NCBI RefSeq assembly: GCF_003515705.1
Contig: NZ_QWEH01000002.1
Location: forward strand, 407,707 to 471,706
Direction of reading: 5' to 3'
Origin: Oceanobacillus profundus
GTDB lineage: Bacteria; Bacillota; Bacilli; Bacillales; Amphibacillaceae
Length of the DNA: 64,000 bases
Shown: positions 16,564 through 25,873 of the stretch, piece after piece
Position numbering within the stretch: the first letter of the stretch is position 1
Layout: each line of letters opens with the position of its first letter
The notes under the pieces: generated by a model
The model's database searches: none
Told to the model about the DNA's origin: nothing
What the model saw: only the letters and a program-made list of their open reading frames with translations
Translations under genes and position numbers: made by a program

Positions 16564-17562
16564 TTACCAATGTGTGATGGAGATTAATGTATCATTCCCT
16601 CTTAAGGTTTGGTTTGCATCAGGATGTATGTGGTATTTTTCATCACGAATAAATCCAAGCGTTAAGTATCCTTTTTTTAACAGATGGTTGGAAATCTGAT
16701 GAAATGATTTGCCTTCTAACTCACGAGGCAGCAGTAAATGGGAAAATTGCTGCTGTGTCAATAATTGAATTACATCTTCAAACGGGGTGGCGGTTTTGGC
16801 ATGGCTTAACTCATGAAAAAATAAACCACTCATAAAATCATTCGAGCGGATAATTGTCGTTGCACCAGCTCGCAAAGCATTTTCAATTTGGATTTTGGAC
16901 AAGATTTCGGCAACGATTGGTATCTTCCTATTATTTCCACGAATAGCAATTGTTGCTAGGATCGTATAGTTATCTGCTTGACGCTCACTTTTATTTAATT
17001 CCGATGTTATTAGAACACAGTCAGCATAATCAATATTGGCTTTTTCTAATATTGTGTCTTCGCTAGCATCCCCATGAATAAAATGAACAGGATATTCCTG
17101 AAAGGTAAGGTGGCGCAACGTTCGGTCAATAAGAACGATACGCGTTGTTGGGTAATTTTCAGAGGCAATATGAATTAATTGTTTGGTGCGTTCATTCCAA
17201 CCGATAAAGATAAAGTGATTCCTCCCTCTAAATGGGAGTCTTCCACTTTCAAGGTCCTGCTCATGTTTTACTGTAGCAGTAGATAATGAACTAATATAAA
17301 AGGCAATTAAACCACCACCGGAAAGAATAAGTAGGATCGCGATGATTCTCCCGGTCGGAGTTAGGGGAACATAATCACCGTAGCCAACAGTTGCCCCTGT
17401 AACAAAAGCCCACCAAATACCATCGAATATTGTTGGGAATTGGGCCGGCTCAAACAAGTGAATCATTGTTCCGAAGAATGTCATTAGAATAAATATGGTA
17501 ACCAGGAGCTTAACGGCTGTCGGTAAACGAAAATAAATATATTTAAGAAAGCGAATACTCAT
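16564..17562 (-). CDS. yugO: Two-helix potassium channel with RCK domain
   Basis: Membrane K+ channel of 332 residues. Two membrane helices (about residues 16-36 and 72-92) flank the selectivity filter TVGYGD at 58-63. A cytoplasmic RCK/TrkA-N domain begins near residue 113 (HFIFIGWNERTKQL), with an acidic nucleotide-binding strand (RIVLIDRTL), and a TrkA-C-like region follows. In B. subtilis YugO mediates potassium waves in biofilms; whether this one does is inference. The AAAGGTG ribosome binding site is well placed. Synteny with yugI and pgi supports orthology. Confidence 0.9.
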   Translation of the reverse strand: MSIRFLKYIYFRLPTAVKLLVTIFILMTFFGTMIHLFEPAQFPTIFDGIWWAFVTGATVGYGDYVPLTPTGRIIAILLILSGGGLIAFYISSLSTATVKHEQDLESGRLPFRGRNHFIFIGWNERTKQLIHIASENYPTTRIVLIDRTLRHLTFQEYPVHFIHGDASEDTILEKANIDYADCVLITSELNKSERQADNYTILATIAIRGNNRKIPIVAEILSKIQIENALRAGATTIIRSNDFMSGLFFHELSHAKTATPFEDVIQLLTQQQFSHLLLPRELEGKSFHQISNHLLKKGYLTLGFIRDEKYHIHPDANQTLRGNDTLISITHW

Positions 17563-17647
17563 AGCATCACCTTTAAGCGAAATGTATTTACAGTTTAGTA
17601 TGAGCTAAGAGGGCAGGGTTATTCAAACTTATCAAGAAGAAAATCCC

Positions 17648-17687
17648 GAGTACTGACAATACTTATTCTTTGTCAGTACTCGCTTCA
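17648..17687. terminator. Strong inverted repeat downstream of the thioredoxin-like gene
   Basis: GAGTACTGACAA / TTGTCAGTACTC is a 12-bp stem with a roughly 10-base loop. T runs on either side are poor, so it may be a transcript-stabilising hairpin or a weak terminator. Confidence 0.6.
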
Positions 17688-17694
17688 CTAGAAT

Positions 17695-18249
17695 CTATGC
17701 TTTCGCTAATGTTTCTTTTAAACTGTTATAAACGGCAAGCCAAAAATCTTGGTTATCCCGATAGGACTTAGATATAAATAAATACATTTCCTTTGCTTTT
17801 TCATCGTGATCCTGCGCATCCTGTGGGGGAAGGGAAGCACGAGAATGATCAACAAATTGTTGGAGTTCTGCTGCACGCGGTCCCCATTTAGCGACTTCTT
17901 CTCCATTTTCATTAATGAAAACGAAAATCGGAATAGAACGCGCTTTACCATTTGTTAAGTACTGGTCCATTAATTCTAAATTTTGATCACGCAAAAGCAT
18001 CCGAACTTGCATATTAGCTGCCTCGGATAGTTTTAATAAAATTGGGATATTCAGCATCGCATCCCCACACCAATCTTCCGTCAACACAATAGCACGAAGA
18101 TTTTTTTCTCGGATTTCATTAAAAAATGCGTCTTCAACTGGTAAAGAAAAATGATCATAAATATGCAATAAATCTTCCTTGTTCTTTTCCATGGATTCAA
18201 TATAAGCGTCTGGGTTCATACCTCTTTCAAACCATTGATTAAGATGCAT
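17695..18249 (-). CDS. Thioredoxin-fold protein with CGDA in place of CxxC
   Basis: Protein of 184 residues with a thioredoxin-like fold. The active-site region reads LTEDWCGDAMLN (Cys61), so only the first cysteine of the usual CxxC is kept and the second is Ala64. The cis-proline-type segment ARSIPIFVFIN follows at the expected distance. Such proteins are found in Bacilli but their role is not established. A single cysteine would suit mixed-disulfide, thiol-sensing or bacillithiol chemistry rather than dithiol exchange. The ATG at 18249 fits the AAAGGAGTGA site better than the TTG at 18255. Confidence 0.75.
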   Translation of the reverse strand: MHLNQWFERGMNPDAYIESMEKNKEDLLHIYDHFSLPVEDAFFNEIREKNLRAIVLTEDWCGDAMLNIPILLKLSEAANMQVRMLLRDQNLELMDQYLTNGKARSIPIFVFINENGEEVAKWGPRAAELQQFVDHSRASLPPQDAQDHDEKAKEMYLFISKSYRDNQDFWLAVYNSLKETLAKA

Positions 18250-18373
18250 GAGCAATCACTCCTTTTACGAATTTGTACTGAGTAAAATTGTAAGGCTAAA
18301 ATGATGATACGTAAACAAATGTGCTCTTTTTTGGTGGTAAGTTATAAAAATTTGACAGTAAACTTTATTTAGA

Positions 18374-18505
18374 GAGGTTGTTCAAAAAGTCCGATAAAAT
18401 GACATATCGAGAACATGGATCTTCAAATAAAAACCGACATGTCATGTGTCGAACGCCGTAGTCACCAGTTCGTACGTTGCTAAATGGGCGCTTGCGCCTT
18501 TGATC
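18374..18505 (+). repeat. Dispersed GTTCAAAAG-ended element, partial copy
   Basis: It starts GAGGTTGTTCAAAAAGTCCG and continues with TGACATATCGAGAACATG and AAACCGACATGTCATGTGTC. The order of blocks matches the minus strand of the longer element at 40510-40766. No coding potential is seen. This copy fills most of the gap before the M42 peptidase gene. Confidence 0.7.
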
Positions 18506-18560
18506 CAAATTTTGCTATCATGGAAATTAGTTGGATGAATAGCCTGAGGAGGTAGTATAG

Positions 18561-19619
18561 ATGACACAAATAAATCAGCAGTTTTTACTGGAATTATTAA
18601 ACACGCCATCTCCATCAAGTATGGAAATGGAAATTCAGAAGAAATGGATAAACTATGTCAAGGATTTTGCCGATGAAATACGTACGGATAATGCAGGAAA
18701 TGCTATTGGTGTATTAAATGCGAACGCTCCTTTTAAAATCTTGCTTGCAGGGCATTGCGATGAGATTGCGCTTGTTATTAACCGGATTGATGAAAATGGT
18801 TATTTGCATTTCGATAAAATGGGCGGTATTAATCCAAAAGCTGCGGTTGGTATGCGTGTAACTGTGCTTGGGTATAACGATAGCGTGACCGGTGTAATCG
18901 GTGTGAATGCACAACATCATGGCGGGCTGAAAAATGACTTTGACCTATCCGATTTGTTCATTGATTGTGGCTATAAATCCAAAGAAGAAGCCGTAAAGCA
19001 CGTACAAATCGGAGATCTCTGTGTATATAAAACAGAACCTGAAATTTTAATGGATCGCTATATTGCTGGACGTGGCTTGGATAATCGGACTGGTGCATTT
19101 ATTGTTGCGGAAGTACTGAGACAGCTTTCCGAAAAAGATATTAATGTTGGGGTATATGCGGCAAGTACGGTAAATGAAGAAACGAATATGGGCGGTGCAT
19201 ATTTTGCCGCTGCAGGTATTGAACCCACAATGGCAATAGCTTGTGATGTGACATTTGCAACAGATTACCCTGGAGTTAATCAAAATAAGCACGGAGATAT
19301 AACATTAGAGGGAGGCCCTGTTTTTGCAAAAGGGGCACCAATCAACATTAAGATTAATCAGTTGCTCGAAAAAGCAGCGAAGAAGTTAAATATGGATGTG
19401 CAGTATGAGTTAACACCTCGTATGACAGGTACGGATGCCGATAAAATGCGACTTACAGGGAAAGGAGTGCCTGTTTCCTTGGTGTCACTCCCGTTGAGAT
19501 ATATGCATTCTCCTGTTGAAACAGCGAGTATCCAAGACATCGAACAAGAAATTGAATTAATTGTAACGATGATTGCTGATATGACAGGAGAAGAGAGCCT
19601 AAATCCATTGGATAATTGA
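18561..19619 (+). CDS. M42-family metallo-aminopeptidase
   Basis: Cytosolic dizinc aminopeptidase of the M42 (glutamyl aminopeptidase/cellulase M/TET) family, 352 residues. Metal ligand motifs are visible: AGHCDEIAL (His65 and nearby Asp67), GRGLDNRTG with the bridging Asp, the catalytic Glu pair in STVNEETNMGG, CDVTFATD, and the C-terminal YMHSPVE histidine. These enzymes trim N-terminal residues from peptides and form tetrahedral complexes. A GGAGGTAG ribosome binding site precedes the ATG. The promoter region may include the dispersed repeat just upstream. Confidence 0.92.
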   Translation: MTQINQQFLLELLNTPSPSSMEMEIQKKWINYVKDFADEIRTDNAGNAIGVLNANAPFKILLAGHCDEIALVINRIDENGYLHFDKMGGINPKAAVGMRVTVLGYNDSVTGVIGVNAQHHGGLKNDFDLSDLFIDCGYKSKEEAVKHVQIGDLCVYKTEPEILMDRYIAGRGLDNRTGAFIVAEVLRQLSEKDINVGVYAASTVNEETNMGGAYFAAAGIEPTMAIACDVTFATDYPGVNQNKHGDITLEGGPVFAKGAPINIKINQLLEKAAKKLNMDVQYELTPRMTGTDADKMRLTGKGVPVSLVSLPLRYMHSPVETASIQDIEQEIELIVTMIADMTGEESLNPLDN

Positions 19620-19658
19620 GTTTACAATGAGTAGGGAAGATATAACTGTTTCCTAAAA

Positions 19659-19697
19659 GTGCCGATTGCCCTCATACGAGGAGCAGTCGGCTTTTTT
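19659..19697 (+). terminator. Intrinsic terminator after the M42 peptidase
   Basis: GCCGATTGC / GCAGTCGGC arms with a single mismatch are followed by TTTTTT. Confidence 0.8.
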
Positions 19698-20187
19698 AAA
19701 CCAAAAAACAGATAAATTAAAAAGTCCTATATGTTATGAATAACCGTTCCAAAATACCTCTTATTACAAATCCTAATCTGGTATATAGTCCCTGTTTTCC
19801 GCTTTATAGAAAAAAATACCATACGCCTCCTCATTTCCGTAGTAAATTAGATTTATTTTTCATATGAAAATGAATCTATTAAAACGTTCTACCTCAAAAA
19901 ACCTTTTAATATAAAAGGTTTATTTATCTTCCTTGTAAAAAGAGAGCAAATAGTTATTGACATGAAATAGGAAAAATTAGTACTAATTATTCAATTATGA
20001 AAATTCGGATTAATTATGACAATAATCGACAAAAAACATTCTATCAATCTACTATACTGACATTAACAGCGAGATTCTACAACTATCGGAAATTGAAGGG
20101 GATCGACAAGTTTCTTGAAAAGGAGGGCAGGAGATTTTAGAAAAGTTAAGGGAATGTACTGTTCGAAAATTGAGGGGAGGAAAAGAT
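19698..20187 (+). promoter_or_regulatory. AT-rich leader of bacillopeptidase gene
   Basis: This 490-base gap has no convincing gene. A TTGACA (19957-19962) and TACTAA (19981-19986) pair with an 18-base spacer could be a promoter, with the palindrome ATTAGTACTAAT across the -10 box. A second Shine-Dalgarno-like AAGGAGG lies near 20119 without a normal start codon after it. Confidence 0.35.
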
Positions 20188-23100
20188 TTGAGAACAAAGA
20201 AAAAGAGGCAGGTAAAGGCGTTCAGTATGGCAGCAACTTTTTTAATGGCATTTTCTTTAATTACACCAGGTGTGACATTAGCTGAGTCGCAAAACAAACC
20301 GCATTATTCGCTAAATGATTCCAATAAGGTTGCAGAAGCAAAAGTAAGTGAACGTTTATTAACAGAATTTAAAGATGATGGAAAACAGACATTCCTTGTG
20401 AAGTTCAATGAAATCGCAGATGTAAAAAAAGTTGCTTCAGAAGCGAAAGCAAATGCTGCGAAGGCGAATCTATCCGCACAAAAGGTAGAACATATCAGCC
20501 GATCCGCAGTTATCTCTGAGTTAAAAGCAACTGCTCTTAGCTCCCAGCAAAATGTAAAAACTTATTTAGAGCAGGAAATAGAGAATGGAAATGCGGAAAA
20601 TCTTAAATCGTATCATATTGTTAATGGAATAGCAGTTACAGCGACAAAGGAAGTTGCAGAGAAAATAGCAACATTTGCTGAAGTAGAGAAAATTCTTCCG
20701 AATGAAACGCGTGAGCTGTATACAACCGTTACAAAAGATGCAGAGACACCTAAATCTGAAATTGCAAATGTGGAGTGGAATGTTGAACGTGTTGGTGCTC
20801 CAGCAGTTTGGGATATGGGATTTGATGGAAGTGGTGTTGTTGTAGCTAGTATCGATACAGGAGTACAGTGGGATCACCCAGGTTTACAAGATAAGTATCG
20901 CGGTTATGATGCTGCAACCGGTGATGTAGATCACACGTACAGCTGGTATGATGCAACTGCAAGTGAAGATGTGCCATATGATGACCAAGGTCACGGTACA
21001 CATGTAACTGGAACAATGGTAGGTAGTGAGCCAGATGGAGCCAATCAGGTTGGTGTAGCACCAGGTGCCCAGTGGATTGCTGTTAAAGCATTTACAGCAG
21101 CAGGTGGAACCGATGTCGATTTATTAAATGCAGCCGAGTGGATTCTAGCTCCAAATGGTGATGCAAGCATGGCACCCGATGTTGTCAATAACTCTTGGGG
21201 CGGAGGACCAGGCTTAGATGAATGGTATCGTGATGTTGTTACTGCTTGGAGAGCTGCTGAAATTTTCCCAGAGTTCTCAGCGGGAAATACAACGCTATTT
21301 AACCCCGGTGGTCCAGGGTCAATTGCAACACCCGCGAACTATCCTGAATCGTTTGCAACTGGTGCCACGGATATAAATGATGCTTTAGCGAACTTTTCAT
21401 TACAAGGTCCTTCACCATATGAAGGCGATATAAAACCGGATATTTCTGCTCCAGGTGTAAATATACGGTCAACCGTTCCAGGTAGTGGCTATGAAGGTGG
21501 ATGGAATGGAACCTCGATGGCGGGTCCGGCTGTATCTGCAGTCGCAGCGTTATTAATTCAAGCAGATGCAAGCCTGTCGGTGGACGAGCTTGAAGAAATT
21601 TTAATGCAAACCGCAACGCCATTAACAGACGGCACATTCTCAGAATCACCAAATATGGGATATGGCTATGGATTAGTTAATGCTTATGATGCTGTGTCAT
21701 CTATCGTGACTGGTCTTGGCACATTAGAAGGGCAAGTTACAAAAGAGGGAGAAGACACGGAAGCACCAACATTTGAACACGAGGCACCAAGTGAAACGTA
21801 TGCAGGAATGAATTTAGATCTTGCAATTAACGTATCTGATAATATCAGTGTTGCTTCGGTTGAAGTCGTCTATGGTGATGGAGAAACAGTAGAGGCTAGT
21901 CGTGTGTCAGGTGATTACAAATCTGGAGAATATGTTGCAACCATTCCAGGTGAAGCAATTTCAGGTGATTCGTTTACCTACCATTTAGTTATAAATGACT
22001 TCGGAAATAATGAAGTAACAAGTGATAGCTACGAGGTAACGGTCTTGCCAGGAATTACAGCAGGGTATTCGGCAGATTTTGAAACAGCTCCAGCAGGCTG
22101 GACAACTTTTGGAAACAATAGTAGCTGGGAAAGGGGTGTACCAACCTCTGGACCTGGAGAAGCAGCTTCTGGAGAGTATGTTTATGCAACAAACCCAGAA
22201 GGAACCTATAACAACAATGAAAATGGGACACTTATGATGCCGCCGGTTGATTTACGAGATGGAGATTCCTATCTACAATTCAATCAATGGTATAACATTG
22301 AAAACAACTGGGATTTTGGTCATGTGTTTATTTCCACTGATCAAGAAGAGTGGACACAATTAGCACGCATTACCAATACCTCTGACGGATGGGAAGCTGC
22401 TGAAATTGATCTTTCTGAATATAGTGGCGAGCGTGTCTATATAGGGTTTAATCTTACAACGGATGGCAGTGTACAACGGGATGGCTGGTATATTGATGAT
22501 GTCACATTAGCTGATACATCAAACAGCAGCAGTGCATCACTCGATGTTGTCCCTGCTAAAGGAAAAGCAGCGGGCAATGCAAAAGCAGATAAAGATTCAT
22601 TGAAAAAAGAAAAAGTAGACCCGAATAAAATAACACCAGAACAATCAACGAAAAAAAGTGCACCAATTAAAGATGAATCAATTCATCCGACATTGCTTCC
22701 ACTAGGTGCTCAAGTAAGTGTGCTTGAAAGTGGACGTACAGTAAATACGGATCCAGCAACTGGAAGCTATTCATTGCTTCACGGAGCTGGTGACTTCACA
22801 GTAGTTGCCGAAGCATATGGCTTCCATTCTGAGGAGCAATCCGTAACAATTGAAAATGATAGTGTAGCAACAACAGACTTTACACTCGAAGAAATTGACC
22901 AGTATTCAGTCAGCGGTACAATCACGGATGAAAACACTGGTGAAGCAGTAGAAGGAGCAACAGTTCTGATCGTTGAGGATGCAAATATTGCACCGGTAGA
23001 AACAGATGCTTCAGGCAGCTTCACACTTACTGCTTATCAAGGTACGTATACCTTGAAGGTTCTAGCTGCAGGTTACCATGGTAAAGAAGTTGAAGTGGAC

Positions 23101-24477
23101 CTAAATGAATCAGATGCAGAAATCAATGTAGAACTTGAGCCTTTCTATACGGTTCCGGGTGGAGAAATTGGTTACGATGATGGTACTGCAGAGAATGCAC
23201 GTGCATTCTATGATGCGGGAAATGGCTGGGCTGTGAAAATGTCATTACCTGAAGGGCAAGAAACTGCACTTGTTACAGAAGGTGTCTTCCAATTCCATGA
23301 TACGGATTGGCCAAGCCCAGGTGGAACAGAGTTCGCCGTTGAAGTATGGGATGCTAGTGGGCCTGATGGAACGCCTGGTGAGCGGCTAGCCGGTCCAGTT
23401 GATGCCGAAGCAATCAGAAGTCTGGATGAATGGACAGTAGTTGATTTATCTGAGCATGCAATTCAGGTTGATGGCGATTTCTATATGGTTTACATTCAAA
23501 CAGGAGCAAATCCTAATGTACCAGGACTTGCAACCGATGAAAATGGACCAAATGCTGAGCGCAGTTACCAATATGTTGGTGGAGCTTGGTCACCATCACC
23601 AGCTGCAGAAGGTAACTATATGATTCGCGCACGTGTAGCATATGGTGTAGAAAATCCAGTGATTACTTCACCAGAAGAAGATTTCATTACAAATGAAACA
23701 GAACTAACAGTAGAAGGTACTGCTTCTGATACCACCACGGTTCAATTATTGAATAATGGGGAAGAAGCAGGCACTAAAGAAATCGGTGAAGACGGTACTT
23801 TTTCTCTACCAGTAGCGTTAACAGAAGGTGAAAATGAATTCCAAGCTGTCTCATTACTTGATGGTGTTCAAGTTGGGGAATCTGAAACTGTTACGGTAAC
23901 CTTGGATACAGAAGCACCTGAATTAACAATCGATACTCCAGCTGATGGCGATAAAGTAAATCGTGAAAGTGTAACAGTAGAAGGTACAGTAGCTGATGAA
24001 AATCTTGAATTTGTCGAAGTAAATGGCCAAGAAGCGTCGGTAGAAGATGGCAGCTACTCGAAGCGAATTTTACTTGACGAAGGTGAGAACACAATTGAAG
24101 TTGCTGCAGGCGATTCAGCTGGAAATACAACAACTGAATCTGTAACAATTGCGGTTGATTTTACAGCGCCTGCACTTGAAAATCTAACACCTACAGAAGA
24201 TGTCCATATCAATGCTGGTGAAAGTGTTAAGTTTGAATTTGATAGTGAGCCTGGATTAAAAGCAACCTATTTTATCCATATGCCATTAACAAATACAACG
24301 GCTAACGCAACAGAGCTACCAATGATGGAAACATCTGAAGGTCATTATGAAGGCTACTGGACAGCTACAAGCAGTGTTGTTGCTGAAGGAGCAGTTATTG
24401 AAGTAAAAGTAGTAGATGCTTTTGGTAACGAAACACGCGAACAAGCAGAAGGCAAGCTATTCATTAATGCAGAATAA
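20188..24477 (+). CDS. bpr: Bacillopeptidase F-like secreted subtilase
   Basis: Large secreted serine protease, about 1,430 residues, close to the length of B. subtilis Bpr. A signal peptide ends near VTLAES, and an inhibitor-type propeptide precedes the catalytic domain. The S8 domain has Asp223 (VVASIDTG), His269 (GHGTHVTG) and Ser443 (NGTSMAGP), with oxyanion Asn in VNNSWGGG. Then come a MAM-like domain (residues about 630-770, ending GWYIDDVTL), a charged Lys-rich linker, carboxypeptidase-regulatory-like beta domains and C-terminal bacterial Ig-like repeats. The start is the TTG at 20188, seven bases after GAGGGGAGG. No sortase motif is seen. Confidence 0.9.
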   Translation: MRTKKKRQVKAFSMAATFLMAFSLITPGVTLAESQNKPHYSLNDSNKVAEAKVSERLLTEFKDDGKQTFLVKFNEIADVKKVASEAKANAAKANLSAQKVEHISRSAVISELKATALSSQQNVKTYLEQEIENGNAENLKSYHIVNGIAVTATKEVAEKIATFAEVEKILPNETRELYTTVTKDAETPKSEIANVEWNVERVGAPAVWDMGFDGSGVVVASIDTGVQWDHPGLQDKYRGYDAATGDVDHTYSWYDATASEDVPYDDQGHGTHVTGTMVGSEPDGANQVGVAPGAQWIAVKAFTAAGGTDVDLLNAAEWILAPNGDASMAPDVVNNSWGGGPGLDEWYRDVVTAWRAAEIFPEFSAGNTTLFNPGGPGSIATPANYPESFATGATDINDALANFSLQGPSPYEGDIKPDISAPGVNIRSTVPGSGYEGGWNGTSMAGPAVSAVAALLIQADASLSVDELEEILMQTATPLTDGTFSESPNMGYGYGLVNAYDAVSSIVTGLGTLEGQVTKEGEDTEAPTFEHEAPSETYAGMNLDLAINVSDNISVASVEVVYGDGETVEASRVSGDYKSGEYVATIPGEAISGDSFTYHLVINDFGNNEVTSDSYEVTVLPGITAGYSADFETAPAGWTTFGNNSSWERGVPTSGPGEAASGEYVYATNPEGTYNNNENGTLMMPPVDLRDGDSYLQFNQWYNIENNWDFGHVFISTDQEEWTQLARITNTSDGWEAAEIDLSEYSGERVYIGFNLTTDGSVQRDGWYIDDVTLADTSNSSSASLDVVPAKGKAAGNAKADKDSLKKEKVDPNKITPEQSTKKSAPIKDESIHPTLLPLGAQVSVLESGRTVNTDPATGSYSLLHGAGDFTVVAEAYGFHSEEQSVTIENDSVATTDFTLEEIDQYSVSGTITDENTGEAVEGATVLIVEDANIAPVETDASGSFTLTAYQGTYTLKVLAAGYHGKEVEVDLNESDAEINVELEPFYTVPGGEIGYDDGTAENARAFYDAGNGWAVKMSLPEGQETALVTEGVFQFHDTDWPSPGGTEFAVEVWDASGPDGTPGERLAGPVDAEAIRSLDEWTVVDLSEHAIQVDGDFYMVYIQTGANPNVPGLATDENGPNAERSYQYVGGAWSPSPAAEGNYMIRARVAYGVENPVITSPEEDFITNETELTVEGTASDTTTVQLLNNGEEAGTKEIGEDGTFSLPVALTEGENEFQAVSLLDGVQVGESETVTVTLDTEAPELTIDTPADGDKVNRESVTVEGTVADENLEFVEVNGQEASVEDGSYSKRILLDEGENTIEVAAGDSAGNTTTESVTIAVDFTAPALENLTPTEDVHINAGESVKFEFDSEPGLKATYFIHMPLTNTTANATELPMMETSEGHYEGYWTATSSVVAEGAVIEVKVVDAFGNETREQAEGKLFINAE

Positions 24478-24479
24478 GG

Positions 24480-24514
24480 AAAATGCGGGGCTCTGGTCCC
24501 CGCATTTTTTCTAT
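24480..24514 (+). terminator. Intrinsic terminator after bpr
   Basis: AAATGCGGGG / CCCCGCATTT forms a 10-bp GC-rich stem followed by TTTTTTC. Confidence 0.92.
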
Positions 24515-24639
24515 GGCTGCTTGCCCAAACGTCAATCCTGCTCGTCAAAGGCACCGACGCATTAAAATCCATATCAATAAAGTACCCCATTTTATAATCT
24601 CTTATTATGTGACATTCATTTAATTCCGAGTTTTTTAAC

Positions 24640-24667
24640 TTGCATTGATAGAAAAATAGTGTATAAT
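24640..24667 (+). promoter_or_regulatory. Sigma-A promoter of ribU
   Basis: TTGCAT and TATAAT are separated by 16 bases, about 30 bases upstream of the FMN riboswitch. Confidence 0.65.
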
Positions 24668-24696
24668 AAATTTAACAATTAAATAATCGATTCCAA

Positions 24697-24837
24697 TCTT
24701 CGGGGCAGGGTGAAATTCCCGACCGGCGGTAATAAGCAGAGATGCTTTAAGTCCGCGAACTGCATGGTTGATTGCCATGCGGTTGACCTGGTGCAACTCC
24801 AGGACCGACAGTTACAGTCTGGATGGGAGAAGATATC
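24697..24837 (+). ncRNA. FMN riboswitch (RFN element)
   Basis: The conserved FMN aptamer core is present: GGGGCAGGGTGAAATTCCCG, ACCGGCGGT, AGTCCGCGA, GACCTGGTGCAACTCCAGG and the closing GACAGT...GGATGGGAGAAGAT block. An intrinsic terminator at 24886-24919 follows, so ligand binding should stop transcription before ribU. Its position upstream of a riboflavin transporter matches known biology. Confidence 0.97.
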
Positions 24838-24885
24838 GAGCCGGATTTGGTGCCGTTATGCGCCATTATTTGACTACCAATTAAT

Positions 24886-24922
24886 TAAACCCTAAAGCCC
24901 CTCTATGCTTTAGGGTTTTTGT
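24886..24922 (+). terminator. Riboswitch-controlled terminator
   Basis: AAACCCTAAAGC / GCTTTAGGGTTT makes a 12-bp stem followed by TTTT. It is the expression platform of the FMN riboswitch. Confidence 0.9.
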
Positions 24923-24985
24923 GTCTGTTAGGCTAGTGTCCTTCATCACGAGAGTGGAATCGATATAAAGATGAAGGAGGAATAG

Positions 24986-25573
24986 ATGATGCGTAACACA
25001 AGCAAGCAATCATCAAATTTATTAAAACTTATTATTTTGGCTTTACTAGGGACAATTTCACTTTTATTATTTTTCTTGAATTTCCCACTGCCATTTTTAC
25101 CACCATATTTAAAAATTGATTTTAGTGATGTGCCAGCATTAATGGCTTCACTCATTTTCTCACCACTTGCCGGTATAATTGTTGTAGCGGTGAAAAATTT
25201 ACTTTATCTTGCGGTGTCTGGAGCGGGCGATCCAATTGGTGTTGCAGCAAATTTCCTTGCAGGAGTAATGTTTGTCGTGCCAGTTTCGATTTTATATCAT
25301 AAATATAAAGGTGTTAAAAGCATTGTTTCTGGTTTGGTTACCGGAACACTTATTATGGCGATTGGAATGAGTGTATTAAATTACTTTATCATCCTCCCTG
25401 CATATGGATGGTTTATGGGATGGGAAATGACAAATCAAGTGATTTGGGCATCTGTTTTAGCAGGTGTACTGCCATTCAACATTATAAAAGGTATTATCGT
25501 AGCACTATTATTTGTGCCATTATTTATAAAAATGCATAGCTGGATCACACAGCAGCAAACGAAATTTATATAA
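24986..25573 (+). CDS. ribU: Riboflavin transporter S component RibU
   Basis: Membrane S component of an energy-coupling-factor transporter for riboflavin, 195 residues with about six helices. The family signature PPYLKIDFSDVPALMASLIF, followed by GPLAGI-like SPLAGIIVVAVKNLLYL, is clear near residues 40-75. B. subtilis RibU (YpaA/FmnP) is controlled by the same riboswitch class seen here upstream. No EcfAT genes are adjacent. An AAGGAGGAA site lies just before the ATG at 24986; the next codon is also ATG. Confidence 0.95.
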   Translation: MMRNTSKQSSNLLKLIILALLGTISLLLFFLNFPLPFLPPYLKIDFSDVPALMASLIFSPLAGIIVVAVKNLLYLAVSGAGDPIGVAANFLAGVMFVVPVSILYHKYKGVKSIVSGLVTGTLIMAIGMSVLNYFIILPAYGWFMGWEMTNQVIWASVLAGVLPFNIIKGIIVALLFVPLFIKMHSWITQQQTKFI

Positions 25574-25579
25574 ATATTA

Positions 25580-25614
25580 AAAGCTAATCTCTGACTAGGG
25601 GGTTAGCTTTTTTT
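25580..25614 (+). terminator. Intrinsic terminator after ribU
   Basis: AAAGCTAA / TTAGCTTT arms are followed by seven T residues. Confidence 0.8.
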
Positions 25615-25873
25615 GTACGGAGAAAACAGAACTTGACCCCTGGTTAATTGAAACATCATAAAGTTTTTAGGGTTTGATTTTTCTTTGGTAATAAATAACT
25701 TCACAAGGATAGAACTAAACTTTTCAGTCGTGTGATTTTTTGTGATCTGAGATGCGCATTGATATAAAATTAACGAAAGCATTTGGTTATATATGTTAAA
25801 ATATTATGGAATATTATAAAGTTTCAAATTATGATGTATCTTCACATAAATTACTACGAGAAAGGGATAAGAT

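Noticed and set aside
19737..19868. 43-codon ORF in the bpr leader
   Set aside because: No Shine-Dalgarno sequence and no recognisable protein features.
24710..24895. 61-codon ORF
   Set aside because: It lies wholly inside the FMN riboswitch aptamer and terminator.
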